Positions 55,552 to 64,000 of a stretch of 64,000 bases of DNA are shown here, in pieces (position 1 is the stretch's first letter; each line of letters opens with the position of its first letter). The notes beneath the pieces were generated by a model, which was given only the letters and a program-made list of their open reading frames with translations, was not told the DNA's origin and did no database searches. The stretch comes from Arenicellales bacterium (GTDB lineage Bacteria; Pseudomonadota; Gammaproteobacteria; Arenicellales; JAJDZL01): positions 2,418,001 through 2,482,000 of the forward strand of contig OY282380.1 of NCBI GenBank assembly GCA_958295885.1, given 5' to 3'. The position numbers were made by a program, and so were the translations under genes.

Positions 55552-56024
55552 AAAAATATTTCTCAGTAAGTTAAATTTACTGCCGTTTTTGGATGTGATG
55601 ATCCGTTAAGCATACAGTGCGTCATTGGGAAATTATTGTAGCAATTGTACTGAATCCGAAAATGCGATGGAAAGATACAGCCCGATAGCGATTGGCGGCG
55701 AGCAGGTTTCACTGTTTGGGCAGCCGCTCTTCTTTGATTCCTTTCCACAATCCAAACAGTTCATGAATGGAATTTCCGAACAACAATATGTTTTCTATAA
55801 TATAAAATATATTATTTCTTATAATTCAATAATATACAGAGAATATATCATATCTAATACATGAGTAATTACTCATGGTTAAAGGAAAATAAATCATTTG
55901 AAATTTGTCAAGAATAGAGTAAATTATCAGAGAGTCAGTTGAAAAGTTCTTAAAGGAGAAGAAAAACCTAACCCTGATTCGAAACGAACAAACAAATCAG
56001 TCGGCCAAATTTTGGAGTAGAACA
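55552..56024. other. AT-rich divergent intergenic region
   Basis: About 470 bases between leuC (minus) and a small-gene locus (plus). It becomes extremely AT-rich from 55780 to 55860 and contains a perfect 18-bp palindrome (55860-55877). It should contain the leuC promoter and that of the small genes. No leader peptide rich in leucine codons was found. Confidence 0.5.
55860..55877. promoter_or_regulatory. perfect 18-bp palindrome, possible operator
   Basis: The sequence CATGAGTAATTACTCATG equals its own reverse complement with no spacer. It follows an 80-base AT tract and lies about 148 bases before the 28-aa peptide gene and 308 bases upstream of leuC. A dimeric regulator could bind it. The owner is unknown. 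Confidence 0.5.
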
Positions 56025-56111
56025 ATGTTACATTTGATTTATGACCCAGCAGGATTGGCATTATTCGGTGCAGTAGTCGTAGTTCTGTTATTCACCAAAA
56101 TTCTCGACTGA
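56025..56111 (+). CDS. 28-aa single-pass membrane peptide
   Basis: A short frame encodes MLHLIYDPAGLALFGAVVVV followed by LLFTKILD. It has a central hydrophobic stretch of about 18 residues, a short polar N-terminus and a charged C-terminus. GGAG lies 9 bases before the ATG. It sits 36 bases upstream of a DUF1127 gene on the same strand, so they may share a transcript. Small proteins of this kind often modulate a membrane partner. No family is known to me. Confidence 0.5.
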   Translation: MLHLIYDPAGLALFGAVVVVLLFTKILD

Positions 56112-56147
56112 TTAACATTTGCATTTGGTCTGCATTTTGCATCTGTA

Positions 56148-56351
56148 ATGCAAAAAAAGTCCATTCGAGCCTTGGAGAGCCTGAGTGACGCTCAGCTATA
56201 CGACATCGGTATTCCGAGATACGCAATTAAAGACGTTATTGACGCAAATTTAAAAGGTGTGGCAAGTGAAAAAGGAGTAGTCGAACCAACAATTTCCAAA
56301 ATTACTCCGGTTGAGGTATATACAGTTCCTCAAGTTCGCATTGCTGCCTGA
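56148..56351 (+). CDS. DUF1127 (YjiS-like) small protein
   Basis: A 67-aa protein. RALESLSDAQLYDIGIPRYAIKDVID (about residues 7-32) is the DUF1127 core, usually 'L-x-x-LSDxxLxDIGLxRxxI'. Small DUF1127 proteins in other proteobacteria affect phosphate or carbon metabolism and RNA turnover. No strong Shine-Dalgarno precedes the ATG, so translation may be coupled to the upstream peptide. A strong terminator follows. Confidence 0.75.
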   Translation: MQKKSIRALESLSDAQLYDIGIPRYAIKDVIDANLKGVASEKGVVEPTISKITPVEVYTVPQVRIAA

Positions 56352-56388
56352 CAGATTCTCATTTAGTAGCTTTATCCTCCTACGTTAC

Positions 56389-56417
56389 GGCCACCATCCC
56401 CTGGTGGCCATTTTTTT
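56389..56417 (+). terminator. intrinsic terminator after the DUF1127 gene
   Basis: GGCCACCA at 56389-56396 pairs perfectly with TGGTGGCC at 56402-56409 across a five-base loop, followed by A and seven T. It lies 38 bases after the DUF1127 stop codon. Confidence 0.9.
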
Positions 56418-57563
56418 CAATTCCCGTCCGCTGAGCTGAGATTCAATCTCTTACGTGCCAGCACAGCTGCTTCGGTGTCTCCCATGAGGCTATGAAAGTA
56501 TTCTCATTTTCGTAGATTTCTGAATCAGAACAAATATTAATATCAATTAAATCAATGAGATAAATATTCATAATCCACTAATTTGAACTAATTTGGCAAT
56601 ACTTTCACAGTCTCCCATGCTCCGCAGGATGAGAGCCCATGAAAGAATCAAATAATTCATTCAAGTTTTGGAGTGGGCCGGGCCGGGCATGCGTTTGATT
56701 GAAAAATTCGGTGCTGACCGCAGATTTGCAAGCATTCGGGGTGAGCCGCGCTCACCGCAACTGCGTGGTCCAGGCTGAAGTCAAGTCCTACCCGTTTGCA
56801 TCGGCAGCACTCATCGATCGGCATATCTGCAGACGTAGGAACCAGTCATTATCAGTGACCAGTTCTCACTGGCTGCATAACACCTGGACGTCTTCGGCAG
56901 CCTGCCATGACCGGACAGTTTCAGGGTTTGGCGAGCGAACCGGCGCTCTACATGCTCAATGCGGTCTGAATCTCTTCCAGCAGGACGCTGCAGCGATTGT
57001 TTCGGATCAGCGGGTCGATGTCGTCGACCGAACGCAGTGAGTCAATCCCGCTCACGATCGATTATTATCTCAATCATCATTCCGGGTATGCTATTGAAGA
57101 CATCATGAGCATTGGACAGGCCTTCGTCCAAACCGAAGGGAAGTGAACATTGCCCTTCGGTTATAACCTTGCCTCGCAAGAGGGTGAATGTTTTCTCATC
57201 TGCGTCGAACTGAAAATCAGAACAGATCATATATTTAAGTTACATGAATAAGTTGTTCAATGTTCATTCCATATGAACGAATATGGCAATGCTTCCATAC
57301 TCGCCAACATGCAGTGCAGGCGCCGCAGTCTGCGGCGAAAACCTTGCAGTCACTGTTCATTTCGGCATGAATTTCAGTTTTTAGCTCTGTCGCCGGACAC
57401 TGTCGGGCACTGAAACCAGATGATGAAACGCGTTCTGGATACACGCAAAGACACAGTACTGGCAGGCGCAATTTTGTAGAATAACTAGCATAATTTAATT
57501 TCTCTTCCAAGACCATTTTTATCAGTAAATGGGGACTTCAGAATTAGCTAGGAGAACATCAGA
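56418..57563. other. 1.1-kb gap with degenerate sequence
   Basis: No supported gene is present. Short frames on both strands (for example 56699-57040 plus and 57235-57516 minus) have no family match. The GC-rich part from 56660 to 57040 looks like decayed coding DNA. A region at 57305-57370 resembles one at 52590-52650. The final 60 bases hold the Shine-Dalgarno AGGAGA of the next gene. Confidence 0.4.
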
Positions 57564-59015
57564 ATGCTGCGTACGGGGAATGAATATCGAGAGTCGCTGA
57601 GAGACGGCCGTCAGATATGGATTGATGGAGAACGGGTCGCAGATGTAACGTCCCATCCATCGTTCAAGCCCATAGTAGACATACGGGCGAGAATCTTTGA
57701 CCTTCAGCACGAAGAAAAAACTCGCGAATTCCTCACATATGAAACCAGCAGCGGAGACCCTAGCGCCGTAATTCTCAAGATGCCATACGTTCAGGACGAC
57801 TGGCACCACCGAAGAAAAGCGGTCGACATGATTTTAGATGACATCGGGGGTGTCGTCACTCGTGTTGGAGACGAAACCGTTGGCGAGATGTGGTCCCTTT
57901 ATGACGGTAGTGACGTACTCTCGGAAATTGATCCTCGCTTTGCAGAAAACATCAAGAACCACATCGATGCCGTCATCCAGAACGATGTATTTCACGTGTC
58001 TGCCAATACTGATCCTAAAGGAGATCGTTCGAAACGGCCGCAGGACCAAGATCCAGATATGCTGCTGCACGTTGTAAAAGAGACTGACTCCGGACTGATC
58101 ATTCGAGGCGCGAAGTATGAAACTGCGTCAGCCTATGCTGAACAGGCGTTTGTTAAACCGACGATTGCCAACTGGGGTGATCAGAAACTCTCCGATTACG
58201 CACTCGGAGTCATTGTGAAAATGAACGCCAAAGGTCTGACTCACCTCTGTCGCACCGGATTCCAGGGTCGTGCACCGGCAGAGGATTATCCTCTGGCCAA
58301 CGGATTTGACGAAGTTGACACATTGATGATATTTGATGATGTGTTGATTCCCTGGGAAGACGTGCTGTTCTACCAGCACACTCGAGCAGCCACTTTCATT
58401 CGAGCGACACTTCATCGCTATAGTGCGTTTGCATTCGTACAGAGGATACAGAAAATTGCTGACATGCTGATTGGTGTTGCCATGTTCAATGTGCGGCAGA
58501 CCGGACTGGACAGGCAGCAGGCGGTAAGGGAAAAATTAGCGCAGCTTGCGTGTTACCGAGAAGGCATCAACGCTCATCTTACGGCATCCATCGCAGCTGC
58601 ACAGCGCAGCCCTAAAGGGCTGCTCATGCCAAACCAGTCTCTGCTTTATACAGGGCGTGTTTTAGCATGTTCTCAACTGCCACATATGATGCATTTGGCT
58701 CGTGAATTGTGTGGTGGGCAAATCTGTTTGACGCCCGATCACGTCAATTTTCAGACGGAAGAAATCAAGCATTGGCTGGAAAAATACTATTCGATTAACG
58801 AGGAGTGGCAGTATGAAGACCGGCGTAAATTGCTTGCTTTGGCGAGAGATCTTGTGAATTCCGATTACGCAAATCATAAACTGACGTTTCAGCTGTTCGC
58901 TCAGTCGCCGCCGTTTGCGCATTTGAATGCCGTCTACATGAACTTCGACTTCAAAGAGGCACTGAGGTTCGTCAAGAAAGCCGCAGATTTAAGCGACCGA
59001 ATTACCATTACTTAA
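57564..59015 (+). CDS. HpaB-family FADH2-dependent monooxygenase
   Basis: A 483-aa protein of the 4-hydroxyphenylacetate 3-hydroxylase (large subunit) and PvcC family. It starts MLRTGNEYRESLRDGRQIWIDGERVADVTSHPSF, a standard opening, and has the FAD-contacting ARELCGGQICLTPDHVNF block near 390. Family members hydroxylate phenols or act on other compounds using reduced flavin supplied by a separate reductase; none is adjacent. The ATG follows AGGAG. It heads an operon with RidA, an aminotransferase and a flavin oxidoreductase. Confidence 0.85.
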   Translation: MLRTGNEYRESLRDGRQIWIDGERVADVTSHPSFKPIVDIRARIFDLQHEEKTREFLTYETSSGDPSAVILKMPYVQDDWHHRRKAVDMILDDIGGVVTRVGDETVGEMWSLYDGSDVLSEIDPRFAENIKNHIDAVIQNDVFHVSANTDPKGDRSKRPQDQDPDMLLHVVKETDSGLIIRGAKYETASAYAEQAFVKPTIANWGDQKLSDYALGVIVKMNAKGLTHLCRTGFQGRAPAEDYPLANGFDEVDTLMIFDDVLIPWEDVLFYQHTRAATFIRATLHRYSAFAFVQRIQKIADMLIGVAMFNVRQTGLDRQQAVREKLAQLACYREGINAHLTASIAAAQRSPKGLLMPNQSLLYTGRVLACSQLPHMMHLARELCGGQICLTPDHVNFQTEEIKHWLEKYYSINEEWQYEDRRKLLALARDLVNSDYANHKLTFQLFAQSPPFAHLNAVYMNFDFKEALRFVKKAADLSDRITIT

Positions 59016-59032
59016 CATTTGAAGATCAAGCC

Positions 59033-59452
59033 ATGAGCAAGCACGTCAGACTGCGAAAATTCAATACCAAAGACACTTATTCCGACCAAGTGCTGGACAA
59101 TGATCTGTGTCAGGTTGTGATCGCTGGAAATTTGATTTTTTTAAGAGGTCAGGTTGGCAGTGATTTCGACGGAAACATTATCGGTGTCGGTGACCCCGCC
59201 ACTCAGGCGGACCAGGCAATGCGAAACGTCAAACAGCTGTTGGAAGAGGCAGGTTCGAGCCTGAACGACATTTGCAAGATCACTGTCTACATCACAGACC
59301 GAGCGTATCGCGAGGCGGTTTATCAAGTGATTGGGCATTGGCTGAAAAATGTATTCCCGGTATCGACCGGCCTGATAGTGCAGGGACTGGCGAAACCAGA
59401 GTGGGTGATGGAAATTGATGTAATCGCCGTAAAGTCTGAAGATTGCTGTTAA
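59033..59452 (+). CDS. RidA/YjgF-family enamine deaminase
   Basis: A 139-aa protein of the YjgF/YER057c/UK114 family. VIAGNLIFLRGQVGSDFDG (about residues 29-48), DICKITVYITDRAYR (about 83) with the substrate-binding Arg region, and GLAKPEWVMEIDVIAV (about 119) are family markers. These enzymes hydrolyse reactive imines or enamines, often near PLP or flavin amine oxidases. It lies 17 bases after the monooxygenase and before the aminotransferase. Confidence 0.9.
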   Translation: MSKHVRLRKFNTKDTYSDQVLDNDLCQVVIAGNLIFLRGQVGSDFDGNIIGVGDPATQADQAMRNVKQLLEEAGSSLNDICKITVYITDRAYREAVYQVIGHWLKNVFPVSTGLIVQGLAKPEWVMEIDVIAVKSEDCC

Positions 59453-59508
59453 GCGAGTTCATCAACTCGCTGACAATTATTTGTAGATAGAGTTTTAGAG
59501 ACGTAATT

Positions 59509-60903
59509 ATGCTGAAGAAAAAATACGACACACAAGATTTATGGGCCAAAGACAGGGATCATTACATCCATCCGTGGACAGACTTTTCAGTTTTTCACGA
59601 TGAAGGGTCACTGGTCGTCGCCGAAGCCGACGGTCCCTATGTCTATGACAGCGATGGGGGGCGATACATTGATGGAATCGGTGGATTGTGGTGTGTGAAC
59701 ATTGGGTATGGAAACGAAGAAATGGCCCAGGCAATCGCCGACCAGGTCCGCGCAATTCCATATTACTCATCCTTCAATCATCTGACTACTCCACCATCAG
59801 CGGAACTCGCCGCCAAGTTGGCTGAAATCGCTCCTGAATCCATGAACCATGTGTTCTACGGCTCGGGCGGATCAATGGCAAATGACACTGCAGTACGTAT
59901 CATTCACTATTACTTCAACCGTCTGGGCAAGCATTCCAAGAAGAAAATTATTTCTCGGCGCGATGCTTACCACGGCAGCACTTATTTGACAATGACTCTT
60001 ACTGGGGTTGAAGCGGACCACATTGGGTTTGATTTGGCGCCTGGGCTTGTAAGTTATGTTTCCTGTCCAAATTCGTATCGCAAGCCAGAAGATATGTCCA
60101 ATGAAGAATTCTGTGACTTTCTGGTTGATGAACTGGAACAGGAGATCGTCAGGCTCGGTGAAGATAATGTTGCGGCTTTCATTGCTGAGCCGATCATGGG
60201 CGCAGGCGGTGTGATTGTTCCACCCGATGGCTATCATCGGCGGACTTTGGAAGTTTGTCGGAAGTATGGAGTTCTGTATATCTCTGACGAAGTCGTGACC
60301 GGATTCGGTCGAATCGGACACATGCTGTCGTCAGAACCCGTCTTTGGAATTAAACCTGACATCATTACCGCTGCAAAAGGAATTTCTTCAGGTTATCTGC
60401 CGCTGTCCGCGACCCTTTTGTCGGATGAAATCTACGAAGTGATCAGTGCGCCCAGCGAACATGGACTGTTCACGCATGGGTTCACCTACTCTGGACATCC
60501 GGTCTGCTGTAGAGCGGCTCTGAAAAATATAGAAATCATCGAGCGGGATCGGATTTGTGAACATGTTCGAGAGATTGGGCCTTATTTTGAGGAACGGCTC
60601 AATACGCTGCGGGAACTGCCAATCGTGGGAGACGTTCGCGGCAAGTGTTTCATGATGTGCGTGGAAAACGTCAAGGACGCTCAAACCAAAGAAATTTTTG
60701 ATGATTCGGTCAAAATTGGTGACCGAATTGCCGCACGCTGCCAAACGCTCGGTCTGATCGTACGCCCCATTGCTCATCTGAACGTACTGTCGCCTCCGCT
60801 GATTCTAGATCGCCAGCAGGTTGACGAAACGGTCGACATTTTGAGACAGGGGATTGAGATGACGATGAGTGATCTCGTTCGAGAAGGTCTTTGGAACGGC
60901 TGA
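59509..60903 (+). CDS. class III omega-aminotransferase
   Basis: A 464-aa PLP enzyme. YGSGGSMANDTAVRIIHYY (about 117), RRDAYHGSTYLTMTLTG (about 150), ISDEVVTGFGRIG (about 260) and IITAAKGISSGYLPL (about 285) with PLP-binding Lys290 are the class III order. It resembles beta-alanine/omega-amino acid:pyruvate and taurine:pyruvate aminotransferases. The substrate is likely a terminal amine from the pathway of this operon. It begins 56 bases after RidA. Confidence 0.88.
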   Translation: MLKKKYDTQDLWAKDRDHYIHPWTDFSVFHDEGSLVVAEADGPYVYDSDGGRYIDGIGGLWCVNIGYGNEEMAQAIADQVRAIPYYSSFNHLTTPPSAELAAKLAEIAPESMNHVFYGSGGSMANDTAVRIIHYYFNRLGKHSKKKIISRRDAYHGSTYLTMTLTGVEADHIGFDLAPGLVSYVSCPNSYRKPEDMSNEEFCDFLVDELEQEIVRLGEDNVAAFIAEPIMGAGGVIVPPDGYHRRTLEVCRKYGVLYISDEVVTGFGRIGHMLSSEPVFGIKPDIITAAKGISSGYLPLSATLLSDEIYEVISAPSEHGLFTHGFTYSGHPVCCRAALKNIEIIERDRICEHVREIGPYFEERLNTLRELPIVGDVRGKCFMMCVENVKDAQTKEIFDDSVKIGDRIAARCQTLGLIVRPIAHLNVLSPPLILDRQQVDETVDILRQGIEMTMSDLVREGLWNG

Positions 60904-61000
60904 GGTTGTAATTTCAGCGAGTGCGGATCTCGGCTAGAAATAGAATGAGCGCAGGACGACGATCACATCCTGCATCTTTAGACTCGACAGGCAGGCTTGT

Positions 61001-63061
61001 ATGACGCGGAATTCACGTTACGATGTTCTTTTCGAACCGGTTCAGATCGGGCCGGTCGTCGCACGCAATCGGTTTTACCAGGTCCCCCACTGTGCAGGGA
61101 TGGGGCACCTCAGACCGAAAACGGCCGCTGCGATGCGCGGAATGAAAGCGGAAGGAGGTTGGGCAGTCGTTTCCACTGAAGAGTGTGACGTCCATTACAC
61201 CTCTGATATTGCTCCATATTCCGAGCAGCGCCTATGGGATGATGCTGATATTCCCCAGCATGCCCTGATGGTAGATGCAGTGCATGAACACGGTTCGCTT
61301 GCTGCCTGCGAACTCGCGCATTCTGGAGGACAGGCCTCGAACCACTATTCAAGAACAGCAGCGCTCGCTCCTTCACCGATTGCGGTTGAAGGGTTTGGAA
61401 CCATCAACGCACGCGGCATGACCAAACGCGACATTCGGGAAATGCGCAGAATTTACCGCAGAGCCGCAAAGCGAGCGCAGGCGATCGGCTATGACATCAT
61501 TTACGTCTATGCTGGTCACATGCTCACCTTGCCAACCCAGTTTCTTTCACGACGAACCAATCAGAGAACGGATGAATATGGCGGTTCCCTTCCTAATCGT
61601 GTGAGATTCATGAAAGAGATGATACTGGATGCCAAAGAAGCTGTGGGTGATACCTGTGCGATTGCTGTTCGCATCATGCTGGATGAATTAATGGGTTCTG
61701 ACGGGCTTCAGTGCGATGAGGAAGGTATTGAAATCGTCAGCCTGCTTGCTGAACTGCCCGACATCTGGGATGTCAATGTCAGTGACTGGAGCAATGATTC
61801 TGCGACTTCACGCTTTCAGCCGGAAGGCTTTCAGGAGCCTTTTATTCACAGGGTAAAGCAGGTGACCACAAAGCCAGTCGTAGGAGTCGGACGGTTCACT
61901 TCTCCCGACACGATGGTTTCACAGATTCGTCGGGGCGTGCTCGATATGATTGGCGCGGCCCGGCCTTCGATCGCCGACCCGTTTTTACCGAAGAAAATTG
62001 AAGAGGGGCGCTTGGAGGATATACGCGAGTGCATCGGCTGCAATATCTGTGTTTCGGGCGACTATACGATTACTCCCCTTCGGTGCACCCAGAATCCAAC
62101 GATGGGCGAAGAGTGGCGCCGTGGATGGCACCCGGAAATCATCCCTTCTGCCAAGAATCAAGACTCTGTTCTGATTGTTGGCGCCGGTCCTGCTGGTTTG
62201 GAATGCGCAGTCAGTCTAGGCAAGCGAGGGCATAAAGTGACCTTGGTCGATTCTAAAAAGGAATTCGGCGGCCGAGTCAGTCGGGAAAGTCGCCTGCCAG
62301 GTTTGAGCGCCTGGTCCAGAGTTCGAGATTATCGACTGCAGCAGCTGCAGCATCTGGTCAATGTTGATCTGTATCCGGCGAGCGCCCTGAATGCGGACGA
62401 CATCTTCGAATTCGGAGCGCAGCGCGTAGTCTTGGCTACAGGAGCAAAATGGCGTAGAGATGGAATTGGTCAGGAACTTTCGTTTTCCGTTCCCGGAACC
62501 GATCGAACGTCGGTGTTTACAGCGGATGACATCCTGGACGGAGCTGAACTGAATGGACATGTCGTCGTTTATGACGACAATCATTTTTATATGGGCGGAG
62601 TGATTGCGGAAAAGCTGCGGCAGCAGGGCGCGAGTGTTTCACTGGTGACTCCGGCCGCGGATGTTTCACACTCCACCCACTTCACTTTGGAACAGCATGC
62701 GATCCAGAAACGATTATTGAAATTGGGAATTTCAATTCATACATGCAGATCGCTGAATGCTGTCCATGACGGCGGTGTTGAAATTCAATGCGTTTATACT
62801 GGAGATTCACAAGCCCTTGAATGTGATTCCGTCGTTTTGGTGACTGCCCAGTTGGCCAATGATTCACTCTATCAGGAAATTATGATAGACCGCTCGAGAT
62901 TTTCGGAGCAGAGTGTTCGTTCTGCTGACTGCATCGGTGACTGCTTCGTTCCCGGAACGATTGCAGCTGCGGTGTATTCTGGTCATCAATGGGCGCGGCA
63001 GCTGGGCGAACCAACTGATGAGCGAGAAGTGCCTTTTCTGCGTGAAATGCCCGCGATCTGA
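61001..63061 (+). CDS. trimethylamine dehydrogenase-family iron-sulfur flavoprotein
   Basis: A 686-aa NADH:flavin oxidoreductase with an N-terminal FMN barrel, a [4Fe-4S] site and a C-terminal ADP/FAD-like domain. NRFYQVPHC31 aligns with the cysteine that forms the 6-S-cysteinyl FMN in trimethylamine dehydrogenase (TMADH). Cluster cysteines are C344, C347, C350 and C362. GAGPAGLECAVSLG starts the second domain. The aromatic substrate bowl of TMADH is not kept: Glu61 replaces Tyr60 and Asp354 stands where Trp355 sits. So an amine other than TMA is likely. Confidence 0.85.
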   Translation: MTRNSRYDVLFEPVQIGPVVARNRFYQVPHCAGMGHLRPKTAAAMRGMKAEGGWAVVSTEECDVHYTSDIAPYSEQRLWDDADIPQHALMVDAVHEHGSLAACELAHSGGQASNHYSRTAALAPSPIAVEGFGTINARGMTKRDIREMRRIYRRAAKRAQAIGYDIIYVYAGHMLTLPTQFLSRRTNQRTDEYGGSLPNRVRFMKEMILDAKEAVGDTCAIAVRIMLDELMGSDGLQCDEEGIEIVSLLAELPDIWDVNVSDWSNDSATSRFQPEGFQEPFIHRVKQVTTKPVVGVGRFTSPDTMVSQIRRGVLDMIGAARPSIADPFLPKKIEEGRLEDIRECIGCNICVSGDYTITPLRCTQNPTMGEEWRRGWHPEIIPSAKNQDSVLIVGAGPAGLECAVSLGKRGHKVTLVDSKKEFGGRVSRESRLPGLSAWSRVRDYRLQQLQHLVNVDLYPASALNADDIFEFGAQRVVLATGAKWRRDGIGQELSFSVPGTDRTSVFTADDILDGAELNGHVVVYDDNHFYMGGVIAEKLRQQGASVSLVTPAADVSHSTHFTLEQHAIQKRLLKLGISIHTCRSLNAVHDGGVEIQCVYTGDSQALECDSVVLVTAQLANDSLYQEIMIDRSRFSEQSVRSADCIGDCFVPGTIAAAVYSGHQWARQLGEPTDEREVPFLREMPAI

Positions 63062-63070
63062 GCTGTCCTC

Positions 63071-63814
63071 TTATTTTCTTGGTTTCGCGTCAGCGAATCT
63101 GCTGGTCAGCTTGTGCACCGACACCATTGAAGCAAGAGACTTGAATCGAAAGTCGATATTAGCCGGCTGACTCACGACTGGAGTAGCTCCTGAACCCTTT
63201 AGTCCCGCTCGCCGGTCGATCCAGCATGTAGCCAACCCAATCTCCGTTGCCGGCGCCATGTCGTGAAACAGACTCTGAGCGGTGTGCAGGATTTCCGGCT
63301 TCCGTACTCCCGACTCGTCAAGTTTTGACAGCATGTAGTTGAAATTTTTGATTGACGGCTTATATGTACCAATGTCTTGAGCAGTAAAAATGTCGTCAAA
63401 CTCCACTTTAAGATGTCGATTGCTTTGGTTGAAGCCCGTTCGGTCGACGTTTGAGAGAATGACAAGTCGATAATGCTGCTTCAAATATTGAAGGGATTCG
63501 GCTGAATCCGGAAAGGCGGGCCAATGTCGAACTGATTCACCAAATCTGGTGTGCAGTTCGTCGGCAGCTGCAATATCGAAATGTTTGGCGATTGCAATGT
63601 GAACTTTGCGTAGAACCTGAGAGTAAACCAGATCTGGAAATTCCGATTGAATGCCGGATTCCAATTCGGAGAAAATCGTCAGGCTTTCATCTCGAGTGGG
63701 TGAAGGGTCAACCTTCTGCAGCAGCGGCCGCAGTGCGTTGTAAATTCCGGTTTCCCAGTCAATGAGCGTACCGTAACAGTCGAACGTTAATGTGGAAAAT
63801 TGAGTGAGCTTCAT
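63071..63814 (-). CDS. type II haloacid dehalogenase-like HAD hydrolase
   Basis: A 247-aa HAD protein. LTFDCYGTLIDWETGI (about residues 8-23) is motif I, VILSNVDRTGF (about 118) is motif II, and GTYKPSIKNFNYML (about 146) supplies the motif III Lys. The ATG at 63814 is preferred over TTG at 63817. It is convergent with the TMADH-family gene and ends 9 bases from it. It is a relative of the HAD gene at 30.3-31.0 kb, with substrate unknown. Confidence 0.8.
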   Translation of the reverse strand: MKLTQFSTLTFDCYGTLIDWETGIYNALRPLLQKVDPSPTRDESLTIFSELESGIQSEFPDLVYSQVLRKVHIAIAKHFDIAAADELHTRFGESVRHWPAFPDSAESLQYLKQHYRLVILSNVDRTGFNQSNRHLKVEFDDIFTAQDIGTYKPSIKNFNYMLSKLDESGVRKPEILHTAQSLFHDMAPATEIGLATCWIDRRAGLKGSGATPVVSQPANIDFRFKSLASMVSVHKLTSRFADAKPRK

Positions 63815-63973
63815 CAAATTCCTGCGCCTTGTTAGAATTTTGTGATTAATTCGCTGTGTATAATTTCAATGTGAGGGCAATAATCGGAAATTAAAGTGCA
63901 GTAGTGTCTTGATTTCCGATTTCGCAACACTGTAACACTCTAAATTTTATTTGTAAAACCGAATAGAAGCCAA

Positions 63974-64000
63974 GCGAAAGTGGCGGAATTGGCAGACGCG
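63974..64000 (+). tRNA. tRNA-Leu, 5' end only (cut by window edge)
   Basis: The last 27 bases, GCGAAAGTGGCGGAATTGGC then AGACGCG, match the acceptor and D-arm of class II leucine tRNAs (GCGxxxGTGGCGGAATTGGxAGACGCG). The anticodon lies outside the window. Confidence 0.85.

Noticed and set aside
57235..57516. A 93-aa minus-strand frame with several cysteines
   Set aside because: No start site or family. The cysteines come from a GC-rich repeat-like stretch, not a conserved motif.
1..64000. CRISPR arrays, rRNA genes, replication origin
   Set aside because: I looked for regular repeats, rRNA signatures and DnaA-box clusters and saw none.

Overview
The window is a stretch of bacterial chromosome, probably from a marine or sulfidic-habitat proteobacterium. 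A gammaproteobacterium is my best guess, but no rRNA or ribosomal gene is present to fix this. Most genes sit in short, same-strand operons with Shine-Dalgarno sites. Several transposase-like remnants, one decayed aminotransferase and one frameshifted permease suggest ongoing genome erosion.

Region 1 (1-6441) is a thiosulfate-oxidation operon: soxX-Y-Z-A, a SoxK-like SoxXA-binding protein, soxB, a SoxW-like periplasmic thioredoxin and a TolC-like outer-membrane protein. An ArsR-type regulator starts divergently at the left edge. No soxCD is present here. Region 2 (6593-12121) is accessory DNA: a GC-rich DUF418 membrane protein, a GIY-YIG/T5orf172 protein, a TauD-type dioxygenase and long stretches with no clear genes.

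Region 3 (12122-31219) is the most coherent part. It is a methylated-amine island holding a glutamine-synthetase-like ligase (GmaS/GlnT type), a three-gene N-methylglutamate-synthase-like set (class II amidotransferase, GXGXG subunit, FMN subunit), an unrecognised 134-aa protein, trimethylamine monooxygenase (Tmm), a Liv/HAAT-type ABC transporter with a Tat-exported binding protein, and a DUF1989-GcvT protein that matches trimethylamine N-oxide demethylase (Tdm). Together these could take TMA to TMAO to DMA plus formaldehyde, and separately assimilate monomethylamine through gamma-glutamylmethylamide. The DMA-to-MMA step (DmmABC) is not seen. Inside the island lies an AAA ATPase + PIN-like nuclease pair, a candidate defence module. 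An MFS transporter, a HAD hydrolase and tRNA-Val follow.

Region 4 (31239-51396) carries an EamA permease, a decayed insertion-sequence zone (about 32.3-34.1 kb) and a long catabolic operon of unknown substrate: ornithine-cyclodeaminase homologue, FAD-linked hydroxyacid dehydrogenase, polar amino-acid ABC transporter, two short-chain dehydrogenases, an Asp/Glu-racemase-like protein, a ThDP enzyme, hydantoinase/oxoprolinase A and B, a broken aspartate-type aminotransferase, an NAD-dependent epimerase, a DadA-like flavoprotein and a LysR/GcvA-type regulator.

Region 5 (51397-64000) holds a transposase fragment, a secreted SNase-fold nuclease, leuC-leuD, a small-protein locus (a 28-aa membrane peptide and a DUF1127 protein, with a terminator), and a four-gene catabolic operon: HpaB-family monooxygenase, RidA, class III aminotransferase and a TMA-dehydrogenase-family flavoprotein. 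A HAD hydrolase and the 5' end of tRNA-Leu close the window.
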